Source: Sphingomonadaceae bacterium (GTDB taxonomy: Bacteria; Pseudomonadota; Alphaproteobacteria; Sphingomonadales; Sphingomonadaceae). Taken from it: a stretch of DNA of 64,000 bases. How positions within the stretch are numbered: position 1 is the stretch's first letter; each line of letters starts with the position of its first letter. The notes below the pieces were generated by a model. The model searched no databases, was not told the origin of the DNA, and worked only from the letters and a program-made list of their open reading frames with translations. Location of the stretch: the NCBI GenBank assembly GCA_021300355.1, contig JAJTEF010000008.1, forward strand, positions 18,807-82,806, read 5' to 3'. Positions 22,318-32,469 of this stretch are shown here, in pieces. Position numbers and translations under genes: made by a program.

Positions 22318-22692
22318 TTACAGCGCGTCTATTTCTGCCTGATTGAGCTGCATGCAGCCATTTGCGCCACGGCGTTCGGCAACCGCTTCGGCCAAAAAAG
22401 GAACAGACGCGTAAATGCGCTTGTTTTCGGGATCATCGCTGAGGCGTACGATTTCCAAGCCCTTTTCCTTGTCGGTCTCACAAGAGGCCATATCGCGGCC
22501 TTCGATATAGCGGCACGAACAGGTGATGTGCGCGCCATAAGCGGCGCCGAGGCGCGCTTGCCCTTTGATGCTGTTCCAATTCCACACGAGCCATAAAGCC
22601 GCGATCACGGCCAAGGCTGCGACGATTGTTTTTAGGGTCTTGAACCGTGGCTGCCGTGCTTTTGGTCCAGCTTTTGAAGTTGCGGTTGCCAT
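22318..22692 (-). CDS. Hypothetical membrane-anchored protein
   Basis: ORF from MATATSKAG with one TM and a C-terminal Cys-containing domain (CSCRYIEGRDMASCETDKEKG); longer upstream ORF start overlaps the divergent hydrolase. Confidence 0.6.
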   Translation of the reverse strand: MATATSKAGPKARQPRFKTLKTIVAALAVIAALWLVWNWNSIKGQARLGAAYGAHITCSCRYIEGRDMASCETDKEKGLEIVRLSDDPENKRIYASVPFLAEAVAERRGANGCMQLNQAEIDAL

Positions 22693-22723
22693 AGACCCTC
22701 CATTTGGTGCATCAAACTGCAAT

Positions 22724-23860
22724 ATGCCTAGAAACAATTTCCGCCGCGCCGCAACCGCTTTTTGTGCATTAACGGCACTTGCCCTCGCTGGATGCGGCGA
22801 AGAGCCGCCTGCAAAGCCCGTTGGCCCCGGCTTTACCCAGATCGCCGACGACGCAGTGGTGAGCCAAGAGAAGCTGGCCGATGCCATCGCGCCCTTTTTC
22901 GAAGATCCCGCTGTTGGCGAAACCCGCGCGCTGGTCGTCATGCAGGGTGGCCGGGTTGTTGCGGAACGTTATGCGCCGGGATACGGCCCTGACACGCGGT
23001 TGATTAGCTGGTCCATGGCCAAAAGCGTTACCGCTGTATTGGTTGGCATGATGGTGGCGGACGGTCGTCTTGCGCTGGATGAGCCCGCGATTGTCTCCGA
23101 ATGGCAAGCGCCGCGCGATAACCGCGCAAAAATAACGCTGCGGCATTTGCTGCATATGTCCTCAGGCCTCGACCACACCGAAATTGCTGAAGGTGATATT
23201 GAGATTTTCGATGCGGACACCCCGCGGATGCTGTTTCTGGATGGCCGCGAAAATGTTGCCCGTTATGCCGAAACACGGCCGCTTGAGGCCAATCCCGGCG
23301 AAAAATTCGAATATAGCACGGCAACGAGCCATATTCTTGCGGACATCATGACCCGGTCACTGACCGACAGTAAGGATCCGTTGGTGCGCCGCGACGCTAT
23401 GCTTGAATATGCCCGTGGGCGGCTTTTTGAGCCCTTGGGACTGACGAGCTTTGTCCCGGAATTCGACCGGAATGGCACCATGCTGGGCGGAAGCATGATC
23501 CATGGCACGGCACGCGACTGGGCGAAGTTCGGTGAATTCCTGCGCAATAACGGGTCGGTTCAGGCCGCGCAGTTGATGCCGACAAGCTGGATGCGCTTTA
23601 TGAAAACGCCAAGCCCGAATAACCGCAGCTATGGTGCGCATATCTGGCTGAACCGCACGGGAAATGACGCGCGCAATCAGGTCCTGTTCCCTGGAAAAGC
23701 GCCATCGGATGTGTTCGCCGCGCTCGGGCATCTGGGCCAATTCGTCGTGGTGTCACCGCAGCATCGGCTGACGATCGTGCGGCTTGGGATGACGCCCGAT
23801 GATCAATTGGATCCGGTCAACGACCAATTGGCGAAGCTCATTTCGGTTTTCCCGAAATGA
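22724..23860 (+). CDS. Serine hydrolase, class C beta-lactamase family, putative lipoprotein
   Basis: Lipobox LALAGC; SMAKSVTAVLVG (SxxK), YSTATS (YxN-like), C-terminal LGHLGQFV. Confidence 0.85.
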   Translation: MPRNNFRRAATAFCALTALALAGCGEEPPAKPVGPGFTQIADDAVVSQEKLADAIAPFFEDPAVGETRALVVMQGGRVVAERYAPGYGPDTRLISWSMAKSVTAVLVGMMVADGRLALDEPAIVSEWQAPRDNRAKITLRHLLHMSSGLDHTEIAEGDIEIFDADTPRMLFLDGRENVARYAETRPLEANPGEKFEYSTATSHILADIMTRSLTDSKDPLVRRDAMLEYARGRLFEPLGLTSFVPEFDRNGTMLGGSMIHGTARDWAKFGEFLRNNGSVQAAQLMPTSWMRFMKTPSPNNRSYGAHIWLNRTGNDARNQVLFPGKAPSDVFAALGHLGQFVVVSPQHRLTIVRLGMTPDDQLDPVNDQLAKLISVFPK

Positions 23861-23873
23861 TAAAGTCTGATGA

Positions 23874-24164
23874 CTAGGCTTTGGCCACCGGTGCGTCGTC
23901 GCCAAGGTCTTCGAACCAAGCTTCGACAGGTCCGCTCAGCTTGATAAGCAATGGGTTGCCCTTGCGATCGCGTGCTTTGCCCGCCTGAACCTTAATCCAG
24001 CCTTCGGAAATGCAATATTCCTCAACAGTTGTGCGGATTTCGCCCTTGAAACGAATACCCACGCCGCGCGACAACAAATCGCCGTCGAAATGCGGGCTCA
24101 TCGGGTTAATCGACAAGTGATCGGGTGGGGTATCTGCCCCTGCAGCTTTGGTCTCTTCAGTCAT
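23874..24164 (-). CDS. DUF3297 family protein
   Basis: PPDHLSINPMSPHFDGDLLSRGVGIRFKG...EGWIKVQAGKARDRKGNPLLIKLSGPVEAWFEDL is characteristic. Confidence 0.8.
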   Translation of the reverse strand: MTEETKAAGADTPPDHLSINPMSPHFDGDLLSRGVGIRFKGEIRTTVEEYCISEGWIKVQAGKARDRKGNPLLIKLSGPVEAWFEDLGDDAPVAKA

Positions 24165-24229
24165 GCGCGCGGCTTTGCCGCAAAGCATAGCACTTGGCAA
24201 TATGGCGCGGGCAGTGCAGGAGCTTCAAA

Positions 24230-25441
24230 ATGGCAATTTCGAACAACTATGATGTAATAATTTTGGGCGCTGGTGGCGCTGGACTGATGTGTGCGCTGAC
24301 CGCAGGGCAACGCGGACGGCGCGTGCTGGTGATTGACCATGCAACGGGACCGGGCAAGAAAATCCTGATTTCCGGCGGTGGCAGGTGCAATTTCACCAAC
24401 GTCAACGCGACAACGGTCCATGCGCAAGAACGCTATTTGTCCGCCAACCCGCATTTTTCGAAGTCGGCATTGGGACGGTACACGCCGCAGGACTTTATCG
24501 AACTGGTGCGCAGCTACGGCATCGCCTTTCATGAAAAAACGCTTGGCCAATTGTTCTGTGACGGATCCGCGCGCCAGATTGTCGAAATGCTCATGGAAGA
24601 ATGCGACCGGTCACAAACGCTTGGCGGCCGCGTGGACTTTGCATTCAATTCCCCTGTCGGCGAGATATCGCACGACGGCAGCGTCTATCATGTCATGTAT
24701 AACGGCCTGCGCGCATCTGCCGCGTCTTTGGTCATTGCCACGGGCGGCCCAAGCATTCCGAAAATGGGTGCGACGGCATTTGCGTATGATCTGGGCCGGC
24801 AATTTGGACTGAAGATTGTCGAGCCAAGGCCGGCCTTGGTGCCGCTGACGCTCGGCGGGGATGATGTGCTGTTCCGCGAACTGTCGGGCGTATCGGCTGA
24901 GGTCGTTGCGCAGCATGGCAAAACGGCATTCCGCGAAGCAGCCCTGTTCACCCACCGCGGACTAAGTGGCCCTGCGGTGCTTCAGATCAGCAGCTATTGG
25001 CGGCCCGGTGACCGTGTTGGGATCGATTTCCTGCCGGATCATGATGCGCCGGCATGGTTGTTGTCCGAAAAGCGGGCCCGACCGAAGGCGACGCTGAAAT
25101 CGACGCTCGATCGGGTCCTTTCGGCCCGACTGGCGGAGGCTTTGGCAGATAAGCTTGCGCTGCAAGGGAACCTTGCCGACCAAAGCGATCGTAAGCTGGC
25201 AGAGGCAGGCGCATTGCTCGATTGTTGGCCGTTCGTGCCCAATGGCAGCGAGGGCTATGCCAAAGCCGAGGTCACGCTTGGTGGGATCAGCACCGACGGC
25301 CTGTCGCAACAGACAATGGAAGCCAAGAAAATGCCGGGGCTGTTTTGCATCGGCGAGGCTGTGGATGTCACTGGCTGGCTGGGCGGCTATAACTTCCAAT
25401 GGGCATGGGCGAGCGGCGTCGCTGCGGGTGAAGCGGTTTAG
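24230..25441 (+). CDS. NAD(P)/FAD-dependent oxidoreductase (HI0933/BaiN-like)
   Basis: VIILGAGGAGLMCALTAGQRGRRVLVIDH, GPGKKILISGGGRCNFTN; C-terminal GEAVDVTGWLGGYNFQWAWASG. Confidence 0.92.
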   Translation: MAISNNYDVIILGAGGAGLMCALTAGQRGRRVLVIDHATGPGKKILISGGGRCNFTNVNATTVHAQERYLSANPHFSKSALGRYTPQDFIELVRSYGIAFHEKTLGQLFCDGSARQIVEMLMEECDRSQTLGGRVDFAFNSPVGEISHDGSVYHVMYNGLRASAASLVIATGGPSIPKMGATAFAYDLGRQFGLKIVEPRPALVPLTLGGDDVLFRELSGVSAEVVAQHGKTAFREAALFTHRGLSGPAVLQISSYWRPGDRVGIDFLPDHDAPAWLLSEKRARPKATLKSTLDRVLSARLAEALADKLALQGNLADQSDRKLAEAGALLDCWPFVPNGSEGYAKAEVTLGGISTDGLSQQTMEAKKMPGLFCIGEAVDVTGWLGGYNFQWAWASGVAAGEAV

Positions 25442-25498
25442 CGTTTTGGTATGACGGCGGCATTCCGTTTCTAAGCAAACCGGATAGTCCGAATACGA

Positions 25499-25527
25499 AA
25501 AGGGCGCCAAAGTGGCGCCCTTTTTTG
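25499..25527. terminator. Bidirectional Rho-independent terminator between convergent genes
   Basis: AAAAGGGCGCCAAAGTGGCGCCCTTTTTT: perfect 7-bp GC stem with A/T tracts on both sides. Confidence 0.85.
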
Positions 25528-25528
25528 T

Positions 25529-27349
25529 TTATGCAGCCTGTTTGGCGCGTGATGCTTTTTTCCGCTCGTTTGGATCCAGCAAACGCTTGCGCAAGCGGAT
25601 GTTCTTTGGCGTGACCTCAACCATTTCATCGTCATCGATATAAGCAATGGCTTGCTCAAGCGTGAGACGCTTTGGCGGGGTGAGGCGGATGGCGTCGTCC
25701 TTGCCGGTCGAACGGAAGTTCGTCAGCTGCTTCGACTTCATTGGGTTCACTTCCAAATCGTCTGGCTTGGCGTTTTCGCCGATGATCATGCCTTCGTACA
25801 AAGCTTCACCGGGCGATACCATCAAGATGCCACGTTCTTCCAATGGGCCGAGCGCGTACGCAACGGCTTCACCCGCACCATTTGAAATCAGAACGCCGTT
25901 CTTGCGGCCTTCGATTGCGCCACGATGTGGGCCATATTTTTCGAACAAGCGGTTCATGATGCCCGTGCCGCGCGTGTCGGACAGGAATTCGCCATGGTAA
26001 CCGATCAGGCCGCGTGATGGCGCGCTGAAGGTGATGCGGGTCTTGCCGCCACCTGATGGACGCATGTCGGTAAGGTCGCCCTTACGCACGGCCATTTTTT
26101 CAACGACTGTACCGGAATATTCATCATCAACGTCGATGACGACCGTTTCATATGGCTCGGTCTTCTGGCCATTTTCGTCTTCGCGGAACAGCACGCGTGG
26201 GCGGCTGATGCCAAGTTCAAAGCCTTCGCGGCGCATCGTTTCAATAAGAACGCCCAGCTGAAGTTCGCCGCGGCCAGCGACTTCAAAGCTGTCCTTGTCT
26301 TCGGCTTCGGTAATACGGACGGCGACGTTGCTTTCAGCTTCGCGCATCAGACGGTCGCGGATCATGCGGCTCGTAACCTTCGTGCCTTCACGGCCAGCCA
26401 TCGGGCTGTCGTTCACCGAAAAACGCATCGACAATGTTGGCGGATCGATAGGCTGCGCTTGCAATGGCTCAGTTACCGTGGGTTCGGCAATCGTGTCGGC
26501 CACAGTCGCGGTGGTCAAACCGGCGATCGAAATAATGTCGCCAGCCTTCGCTTCGTCAACAGGAACGCGCTCAAGACCACGGAAGGACATGATCTTGGAT
26601 GCACGGCCGGTTTCGACAACCTTGCCGTCGGGGTTCAATGCGTGGATCTGTTGGTTCACCTTGACGGTACCCGACAGCACGAGGCCAGTCAGGATACGGC
26701 CAAGGAAGTTGTCGCGGTCAAGCAAGGTGACAAGCATCTTGAACTCGCCATCAACGTCGGCCTTTGGCTCTGGAACATGGCTGACGATGGTTTCGAACAT
26801 CGGGGTCAGCGTGCCTTCGCGTGCGCTTGGGTCCGTCGACGCATAGCCATTGCGGCCCGATGCATAGAGCACAGGGAAATCGAGCTGCTCATCGGTGGCA
26901 TCCAGCGAAACGAACAGGTCGAACACTTCGTCCAACACTTCCTGAATACGCTCGTCAGGACGGTCGATCTTGTTGACGACGACGATTGGCTTCAAACCAA
27001 GGGCCAAGGCCTTTCCGGTAACGAACTTCGTCTGTGGCATCGCGCCTTCGGAGGAATCGACGAGCAGGATAACGCCGTCGACCATCGAGAGGATGCGCTC
27101 AACTTCGCCGCCAAAGTCGGCGTGGCCCGGGGTGTCGACGATGTTGATGCGGGTTTCGTTCCATTCGACCGATGTGCACTTGGCAAGAATGGTGATGCCG
27201 CGTTCTTTTTCGAGGTCGTTGGAATCCATGGCGCGTTCTTCGATGCGCTGGTTGTCGCGGAAGGTACCAGACTGACGAAACAGTTGGTCAACAAGGGTGG
27301 TTTTGCCGTGATCGACGTGCGCGATGATGGCGATATTACGCAATGACAT
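25529..27349 (-). CDS. typA: Translational GTPase TypA/BipA
   Basis: [43 protein letters not shown], 606 aa. Confidence 0.97.
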   Translation of the reverse strand: MSLRNIAIIAHVDHGKTTLVDQLFRQSGTFRDNQRIEERAMDSNDLEKERGITILAKCTSVEWNETRINIVDTPGHADFGGEVERILSMVDGVILLVDSSEGAMPQTKFVTGKALALGLKPIVVVNKIDRPDERIQEVLDEVFDLFVSLDATDEQLDFPVLYASGRNGYASTDPSAREGTLTPMFETIVSHVPEPKADVDGEFKMLVTLLDRDNFLGRILTGLVLSGTVKVNQQIHALNPDGKVVETGRASKIMSFRGLERVPVDEAKAGDIISIAGLTTATVADTIAEPTVTEPLQAQPIDPPTLSMRFSVNDSPMAGREGTKVTSRMIRDRLMREAESNVAVRITEAEDKDSFEVAGRGELQLGVLIETMRREGFELGISRPRVLFREDENGQKTEPYETVVIDVDDEYSGTVVEKMAVRKGDLTDMRPSGGGKTRITFSAPSRGLIGYHGEFLSDTRGTGIMNRLFEKYGPHRGAIEGRKNGVLISNGAGEAVAYALGPLEERGILMVSPGEALYEGMIIGENAKPDDLEVNPMKSKQLTNFRSTGKDDAIRLTPPKRLTLEQAIAYIDDDEMVEVTPKNIRLRKRLLDPNERKKASRAKQAA

Positions 27350-27484
27350 TTAGAAATGGGCCTTTTGGAAGGTCGTCATGGTAGCCACATGCCACCAGAT
27401 TCTCGCGGGCCCTTAACCCAATATGTTTTGCGGCGCAACATCGCTGGTGTTGCAATAGGCGATTGTTCAGGTCAAAGCGTCGCC

Positions 27485-28447
27485 ATGATTGCCCGTATCT
27501 TTGCTGACCGCTTCGTTCTTTTGCTGCTTGGCACGATATTGCTGGCAAGCTTTCTACCCGTGCGTGGGGCGGCTGCCAATATTGCGGCCATGATCTCGTC
27601 CGCCGCGATTTTCGTGCTCTTTTTCCTGAACGGTGTCCGGTTGCCGCGGCAAGAGGTCGTCAACGGCGTGCGCAATTGGCGGCTGCAGGGCGCGATTTTC
27701 CTGTTTGTATTTGGGGTAATGTCCGCCGCTGGATTAATGCTGTCGCATATTTTCGACAATGTCCTACCGGCCACGCTGGCGCTCGGCATATTGTTCACCG
27801 GCATTTTGCCATCAACGGTGCAGTCGGCTGCTGCCTATTGCGCATTGGCCAAAGGCAATGTTGCAGCATCGGTGGTGGCAGCCGCGTTGATTAACCTTGT
27901 CGGTGTGGTCCTTTCGCCCGTGCTGTTCGCTTTGCTGGCGCATGTGGGCGAAGGCAGCGTGTCGGGTGAAGCCGTGGGACGGATTGCATTGATCTTGCTG
28001 CTGCCCTTTGCACTTGGCCAGATGATGCAGCGTTGGTTCAAGCCATGGGTTGATGGGCACAAATCGCTCGCGACATGGATGGACCGCGTGTCGATTGCCA
28101 TTGCGGTCTATGTCGCGTTTTCAGGCGCAGTGGTTGCGGGTATCTGGAGCATTGTGCGCGGTGACGAGCTGGCTTGGCTGGCGGTGGCGCTGTCGATCAT
28201 GCTGGTCATCGGCTTTGGCGGTGCGTGGGCGTTGGGCGGGGTCATGAAACTGCCGCGCGGTGACCGGATTACCATGCTGTTTTCAGGCGGGCAGAAAAGC
28301 ATCGCCATTGGCGCCCCGCTGGCTGCAACGATATTCCCACCAGCGATTGCTGGCATGGTGCTGTTACCGACGCTGGCGTACCATATGGCGCAGTTGATAT
28401 TGTCGGCACCCATGGCGACGCATTTGGCTGCGGATAAAAAACCGTAG
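27485..28447 (+). CDS. Bile acid:sodium symporter-like (SBF/YfeH-type) transporter
   Basis: About 10 TM; FLNGVRLPRQEV, ILPSTVQSAAAYCALAKGNVAAS, SGGQKSIAIGAPLA. Stop codon lies in the downstream palindrome. Confidence 0.85.
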   Translation: MIARIFADRFVLLLLGTILLASFLPVRGAAANIAAMISSAAIFVLFFLNGVRLPRQEVVNGVRNWRLQGAIFLFVFGVMSAAGLMLSHIFDNVLPATLALGILFTGILPSTVQSAAAYCALAKGNVAASVVAAALINLVGVVLSPVLFALLAHVGEGSVSGEAVGRIALILLLPFALGQMMQRWFKPWVDGHKSLATWMDRVSIAIAVYVAFSGAVVAGIWSIVRGDELAWLAVALSIMLVIGFGGAWALGGVMKLPRGDRITMLFSGGQKSIAIGAPLAATIFPPAIAGMVLLPTLAYHMAQLILSAPMATHLAADKKP

Positions 28448-28509
28448 TGCTGAGCCTGTCGAAGCACGCCCCACGGATAGGCGCCCTTCGACAGGCTCAG
28501 GGCTACGGT
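28441..28509. repeat. 69-bp palindromic repeat, copy 1 (GAGCCTGTCGAAG family)
   Basis: accgtagtgctgagcctgtcgaagcacgcc-N9-ggcgcccttcgacaggctcagggctacggt; inverted arms about 30 bp each. Confidence 0.9.
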
Positions 28510-28515
28510 GAATGT

Positions 28516-30969
28516 TCACAGACTCCTCAGCGCCTCCGACGGACGTGCCGCCAATATCGGCAGTGAGCCGACAATGCCGAGTATGAATGTCAGGCCAGCG
28601 CCGCCGAACAAAGTTAGCGCCAATATGCCATAATCGGGCGCGAAGCTGAAATCGAAGATGTGCACGACGACATAATATGCCGCCCCCATGCCAAGCGCGA
28701 GGGACAGCAATCCGAGCACCACGGCCAAGATGCCATATTCCATCGCCTGTGCGCCCAATATCTGGCGGCGTGTGCCGCCCAGCATCTTGGTAATCACCGC
28801 GTCATAGATGCGCGACTGGCGCGCAGCGGCGATGGCACCCACCAGAACTGCGATGCCCGCCAAGATCGCGATGGACGCCGCCGCCGCGATGGCTTGCGCC
28901 ATTTGGCTGAGCAAATTGGTGATTTGCGCCGTCACCTCGCCAACCTCAATCAGGGAGGATGAAGGGAATGCGGGCGGTAAGGATTTGGCCAAGACGCGCT
29001 CGGCGTCCTTTGACACCGTCAACGTCGCCACCATATTGTGCGGCGCGGCGTCGAGGCTGCCGGGTGAGAAGACCATCACATAATTGAGGCCGAAATTCTC
29101 CCAATTGACCGTGCGCAGTGACGCAATCTTGGCGGGGACTTCGACGCCAAGCAGGCTGATGGTCAGGCTATCGCCAATACCAACATCGAGCACTTTGGCG
29201 ATTTCGGCATCAAGGCTGACCAACGCTGGCCCATTATAATCGGCCGGCCACCATTCGCCCTCCACAAGCTCGCTGCCTTTTGGAATATCGGCGCTGTATG
29301 TCAGGCCGCGGTCGCCATTGAGCACCCATGCGCCTTCCGGTAGTTCCTCCAATTGATCGACACGTTGGCCGCCATATTCGATGATCGTACCCCGCAGCGC
29401 GGGGATGAGGTTGATGGTGGCGGCAGGGTCTGCGTCCTTGACCATGTTTGTGAACGTCGCAGCGCCTTCGCGCGGGATATCGAGCACGAAAAAGCTTGGT
29501 GCGCGTTCGGGAACGCTGTTCTTGATCTCGTTATTTATGCTGGTCTGAATCGCCGCCAGTGTGACGAACAAGGTCAAGCCAAGGCCCAAGGCGACAACGA
29601 GCGCCTGCGTCTGCGCGCCTGGCCTATGCAAGTTGGCGAGCGCCAACCGGGGCAGTGGGGCCTTTGGACGGGGCAGGCGAATGGCAATGAAGCGCAGCAG
29701 GAACGCGATGCCGGTGAGCAAAAGCAACAGGCCGAATGCCGCGCCAATGAACGCCAGCGAGAACATCGGCTCGCGCGCTGTGACCACAGCCAGCGCCACG
29801 ATTGCGGAAATCGCGCCAACGACCCAGATGGTGCTTTTGCGGTCGATGCGGCTGTTGCCTTCGACAATCGCGCGGAACAGGCCGGCTGCGGGCACCGTGC
29901 GGGCACGCGCAAGCGGGGGCAGGGCAAAGGCGAGCGCAATGAGTAAGCCGTAGATCGCACTGACCGCCAAGGGAAGCGGATGCATGTTGAAGCCCGGCGC
30001 AACGGGCAGGATGTCGCCTGCGACCCAATATCGCGACGGACGTGACCGCAAGGATTTGCAACATATAGATGCGGAATATCGTCTGGCTGTCCGCGCCCGT
30101 GACCTTCAATGTCGCGATGCTTGCGCGTTTGCTGGCGAGATAGCTGCCCACGCCATTGCCGACGCCAATACCGGCGATCACCAATGCGGCGAGGCCGACA
30201 AGTGTCAGGAATTGCCCCATGCGTTCAATGAAGCGCCGTGTTCCCGGCGCGCCGTTTGACCGGTCGGTGATGTCCCAGCCCGCGGACGGAAATTGTGCCT
30301 CAAGCGCTTTGGCGACGGCTGCGGCGTCTTCCTGAGGCCCCAACTTGATGCGGTACTTGCTCTCATACATGCTGCCCGGCTGGATGAGGCCGGTGTCCGG
30401 CAGCGACGCCATGTTGATGATGGCGACTGGCCCAAGCGTGAAGCCTTCGCCCAAACGGTCGGGCTCTTCCGCAATGATGCCGGCTACCTTGAACGTTGCT
30501 TCGCCAAACCGGACGGTGCCGCCGGTTGCGATATCAAGCCGTTCGGACAAGGTTGGTCCGATGTAGATTTCACCCTTTGCGGGAGCTTTGGCCGGGCCAC
30601 CTTCGCGTAATGTGAGCGTGCCATAATGCGGATAGGCATTGTCGATGGCCTTGAGTTCCGCAAGCAGGCTGTCGTTGCCAATCGCCATTGCGCGCAACGG
30701 ATGGTTTCGGAAACCGCACCCGCCTTGCGCATCGCTGCCATTTCGGCAGCGTTCGCTTCGCGCTGTGCAATGCCAATCTCAATATCCCCGCCCAAGATCG
30801 TCTGGCCGCGCCGTGAAAGCTCGTCTGAAATCCCTGCCGTTAGGCTGCCAATCGCCGCCAATGTCGCGACGCCCAGAAACAGGCAAATCGCAAGCAGCCG
30901 AAGCCCGCGAATGCGCGCGGACAGATCACGGCGCGATATGCGCCAAATAGCAGCGAGGGGTAGGGTCAA
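28516..30969 (-). pseudogene. ABC transporter permease (YbbP/FtsX-like), disrupted by two compensating frameshifts
   Basis: Coding similarity runs through three consecutive ORFs (31020-30484, 30697-29624, 30051-28516); TTGA overlap with the ATPase stop at the start. Breaks near 30700 and 30025. Confidence 0.8.
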
Positions 30970-31649
30970 CCCACACGCTCCACCACATGGCCATCTTGCA
31001 TCACAATCACGCGGTCGCATTTTTGGGCGAGTTCGGGGTCATGCGTGATAATCAACAGCGTTGCGCCCAATGCTGCGCGGCGGGCGAATAGCAGGTCGAC
31101 GATCGACGTGCCGGTCGATCCGTCCAAATTGCCCGTCGGTTCGTCTGCAAATATGATTTTCGGGCCAGCGGCCATGGCGCGGGCAATGGCAACACGTTGC
31201 TGCTCGCCGCCTGACAGCTGCGATGGATAATGCGTCAAGCGATGCCCAAGGCCAACCGCTTCCAACTCGGCCTTTGCGCGACCGAACGGATCATCCATCC
31301 CCGCCAGTTCCATCGGGATTGCGACATTTTCGAGCGCGGTCATCGTTGGCAACAAATGAAATGCCTGCAGCACAATGCCGATACGTCCGCGCCGTGCGCG
31401 TGCCAGCGCGTCTTCATCCAGTTCCGTAAAGTCGAGGCCGTCGACCAGAACAGTGCCGCCAGTGGCTTGTTCAAGCCCCGCCAATACCGCCATGAGTGAG
31501 GACTTGCCCGACCCCGATGGGCCAAGCAATGCAACGCTGCTGTCATAGGGCACCTCAAGGTCGACGCCGCGTAAAATCGACACCGTGGCATCGTTGGAAC
31601 CAAGGCTGAGGGTGACATTTGCCGCACGGATTGCCATATCCGTTTTCAT
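30966..31649 (-). CDS. ABC transporter ATP-binding protein (YbbA/LolD-like)
   Basis: Walker A LLGPSGSGKSSLMAVLAG, signature LSGGEQQRVAIARA, Walker B IIFADEPTGNLD. Confidence 0.92.
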   Translation of the reverse strand: MKTDMAIRAANVTLSLGSNDATVSILRGVDLEVPYDSSVALLGPSGSGKSSLMAVLAGLEQATGGTVLVDGLDFTELDEDALARARRGRIGIVLQAFHLLPTMTALENVAIPMELAGMDDPFGRAKAELEAVGLGHRLTHYPSQLSGGEQQRVAIARAMAAGPKIIFADEPTGNLDGSTGTSIVDLLFARRAALGATLLIITHDPELAQKCDRVIVMQDGHVVERVG

Positions 31650-31679
31650 GTTAACCGGAGCGTGCAAGGAAGCATCCTT

Positions 31680-32387
31680 ATGAATAGAGGTTTTTGGCTA
31701 TATGGTGCGCTTATTGTCGCAATCCAAGGGCTGGTTGCATGCGGGTCTAACCCTGTAGCGGAAAATAAGGCGCAAGCGCAGGAAACGGCGAAGGTTCAGC
31801 AATATGACCGGCTGGTCGTGGCCTTTGGGGATAGCCTCTATGCGGGCTACAGGCTTGCCCCCAATGAAGGGCTCGCGCCGCAATTGCAGGCCGCGTTGCA
31901 GGCCGATGGCATAAATGTGCGTGTCCACAATGCTGGCGTATCGGGTGACACAACCGCGGCGGGAAAAACGCGGTTGGCCTTTGTTCTGGATAATCTGGAG
32001 CGCAAGCCGGATTTGGTCGTGCTTGGCCTTGGCGGCAACGACATGTTGCGCGGTATCAAGCCTGCAGAAACCAAAGCAAATATGGTCGCGATGCTGGACG
32101 AGCTGAAGCGGCGCGAAATTCCCGTTGTCCTAACCGGTATGATAGCCGCGCCGAACCTGGGTCAGGATTATGGCAATGCTTTCAACGCGATATTCCCGCA
32201 ACTCGCGAAGCAATATGACGCGCCATTATATCCGTTTTTCCTCGAAGGCGTGGTGACCGATGGCGCGCTGATGCTGCCCGATAACATCCATCCCAATGCC
32301 AAAGGGGTGTCGCGGGTTGTCGAAGGATTATCGCCGCTGGTCGAAGCTGCTTTGAAGGAACAAGGCGGCGCTGTATTAGAAAAATAA
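31680..32387 (+). CDS. Arylesterase / TesA-like GDSL hydrolase, putative lipoprotein
   Basis: Lipobox GLVAC, VAFGDSLYAGY, GGNDMLRG, DNIHPNAKG; divergent from ybbA/ybbP-like genes, as known for tesA. Confidence 0.9.
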   Translation: MNRGFWLYGALIVAIQGLVACGSNPVAENKAQAQETAKVQQYDRLVVAFGDSLYAGYRLAPNEGLAPQLQAALQADGINVRVHNAGVSGDTTAAGKTRLAFVLDNLERKPDLVVLGLGGNDMLRGIKPAETKANMVAMLDELKRREIPVVLTGMIAAPNLGQDYGNAFNAIFPQLAKQYDAPLYPFFLEGVVTDGALMLPDNIHPNAKGVSRVVEGLSPLVEAALKEQGGAVLEK

Positions 32388-32469
32388 TACAGCTGGGGAC
32401 GCTAAGTGCTTGAAATGGTCACGCACGCGCTCCATCTGTTGTGCTATAGAATTACTGAGGGATTTAGCG

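Noticed and set aside
26459-27346. 295-aa ORF antisense to typA
   Set aside because: Shadow of highly conserved typA.
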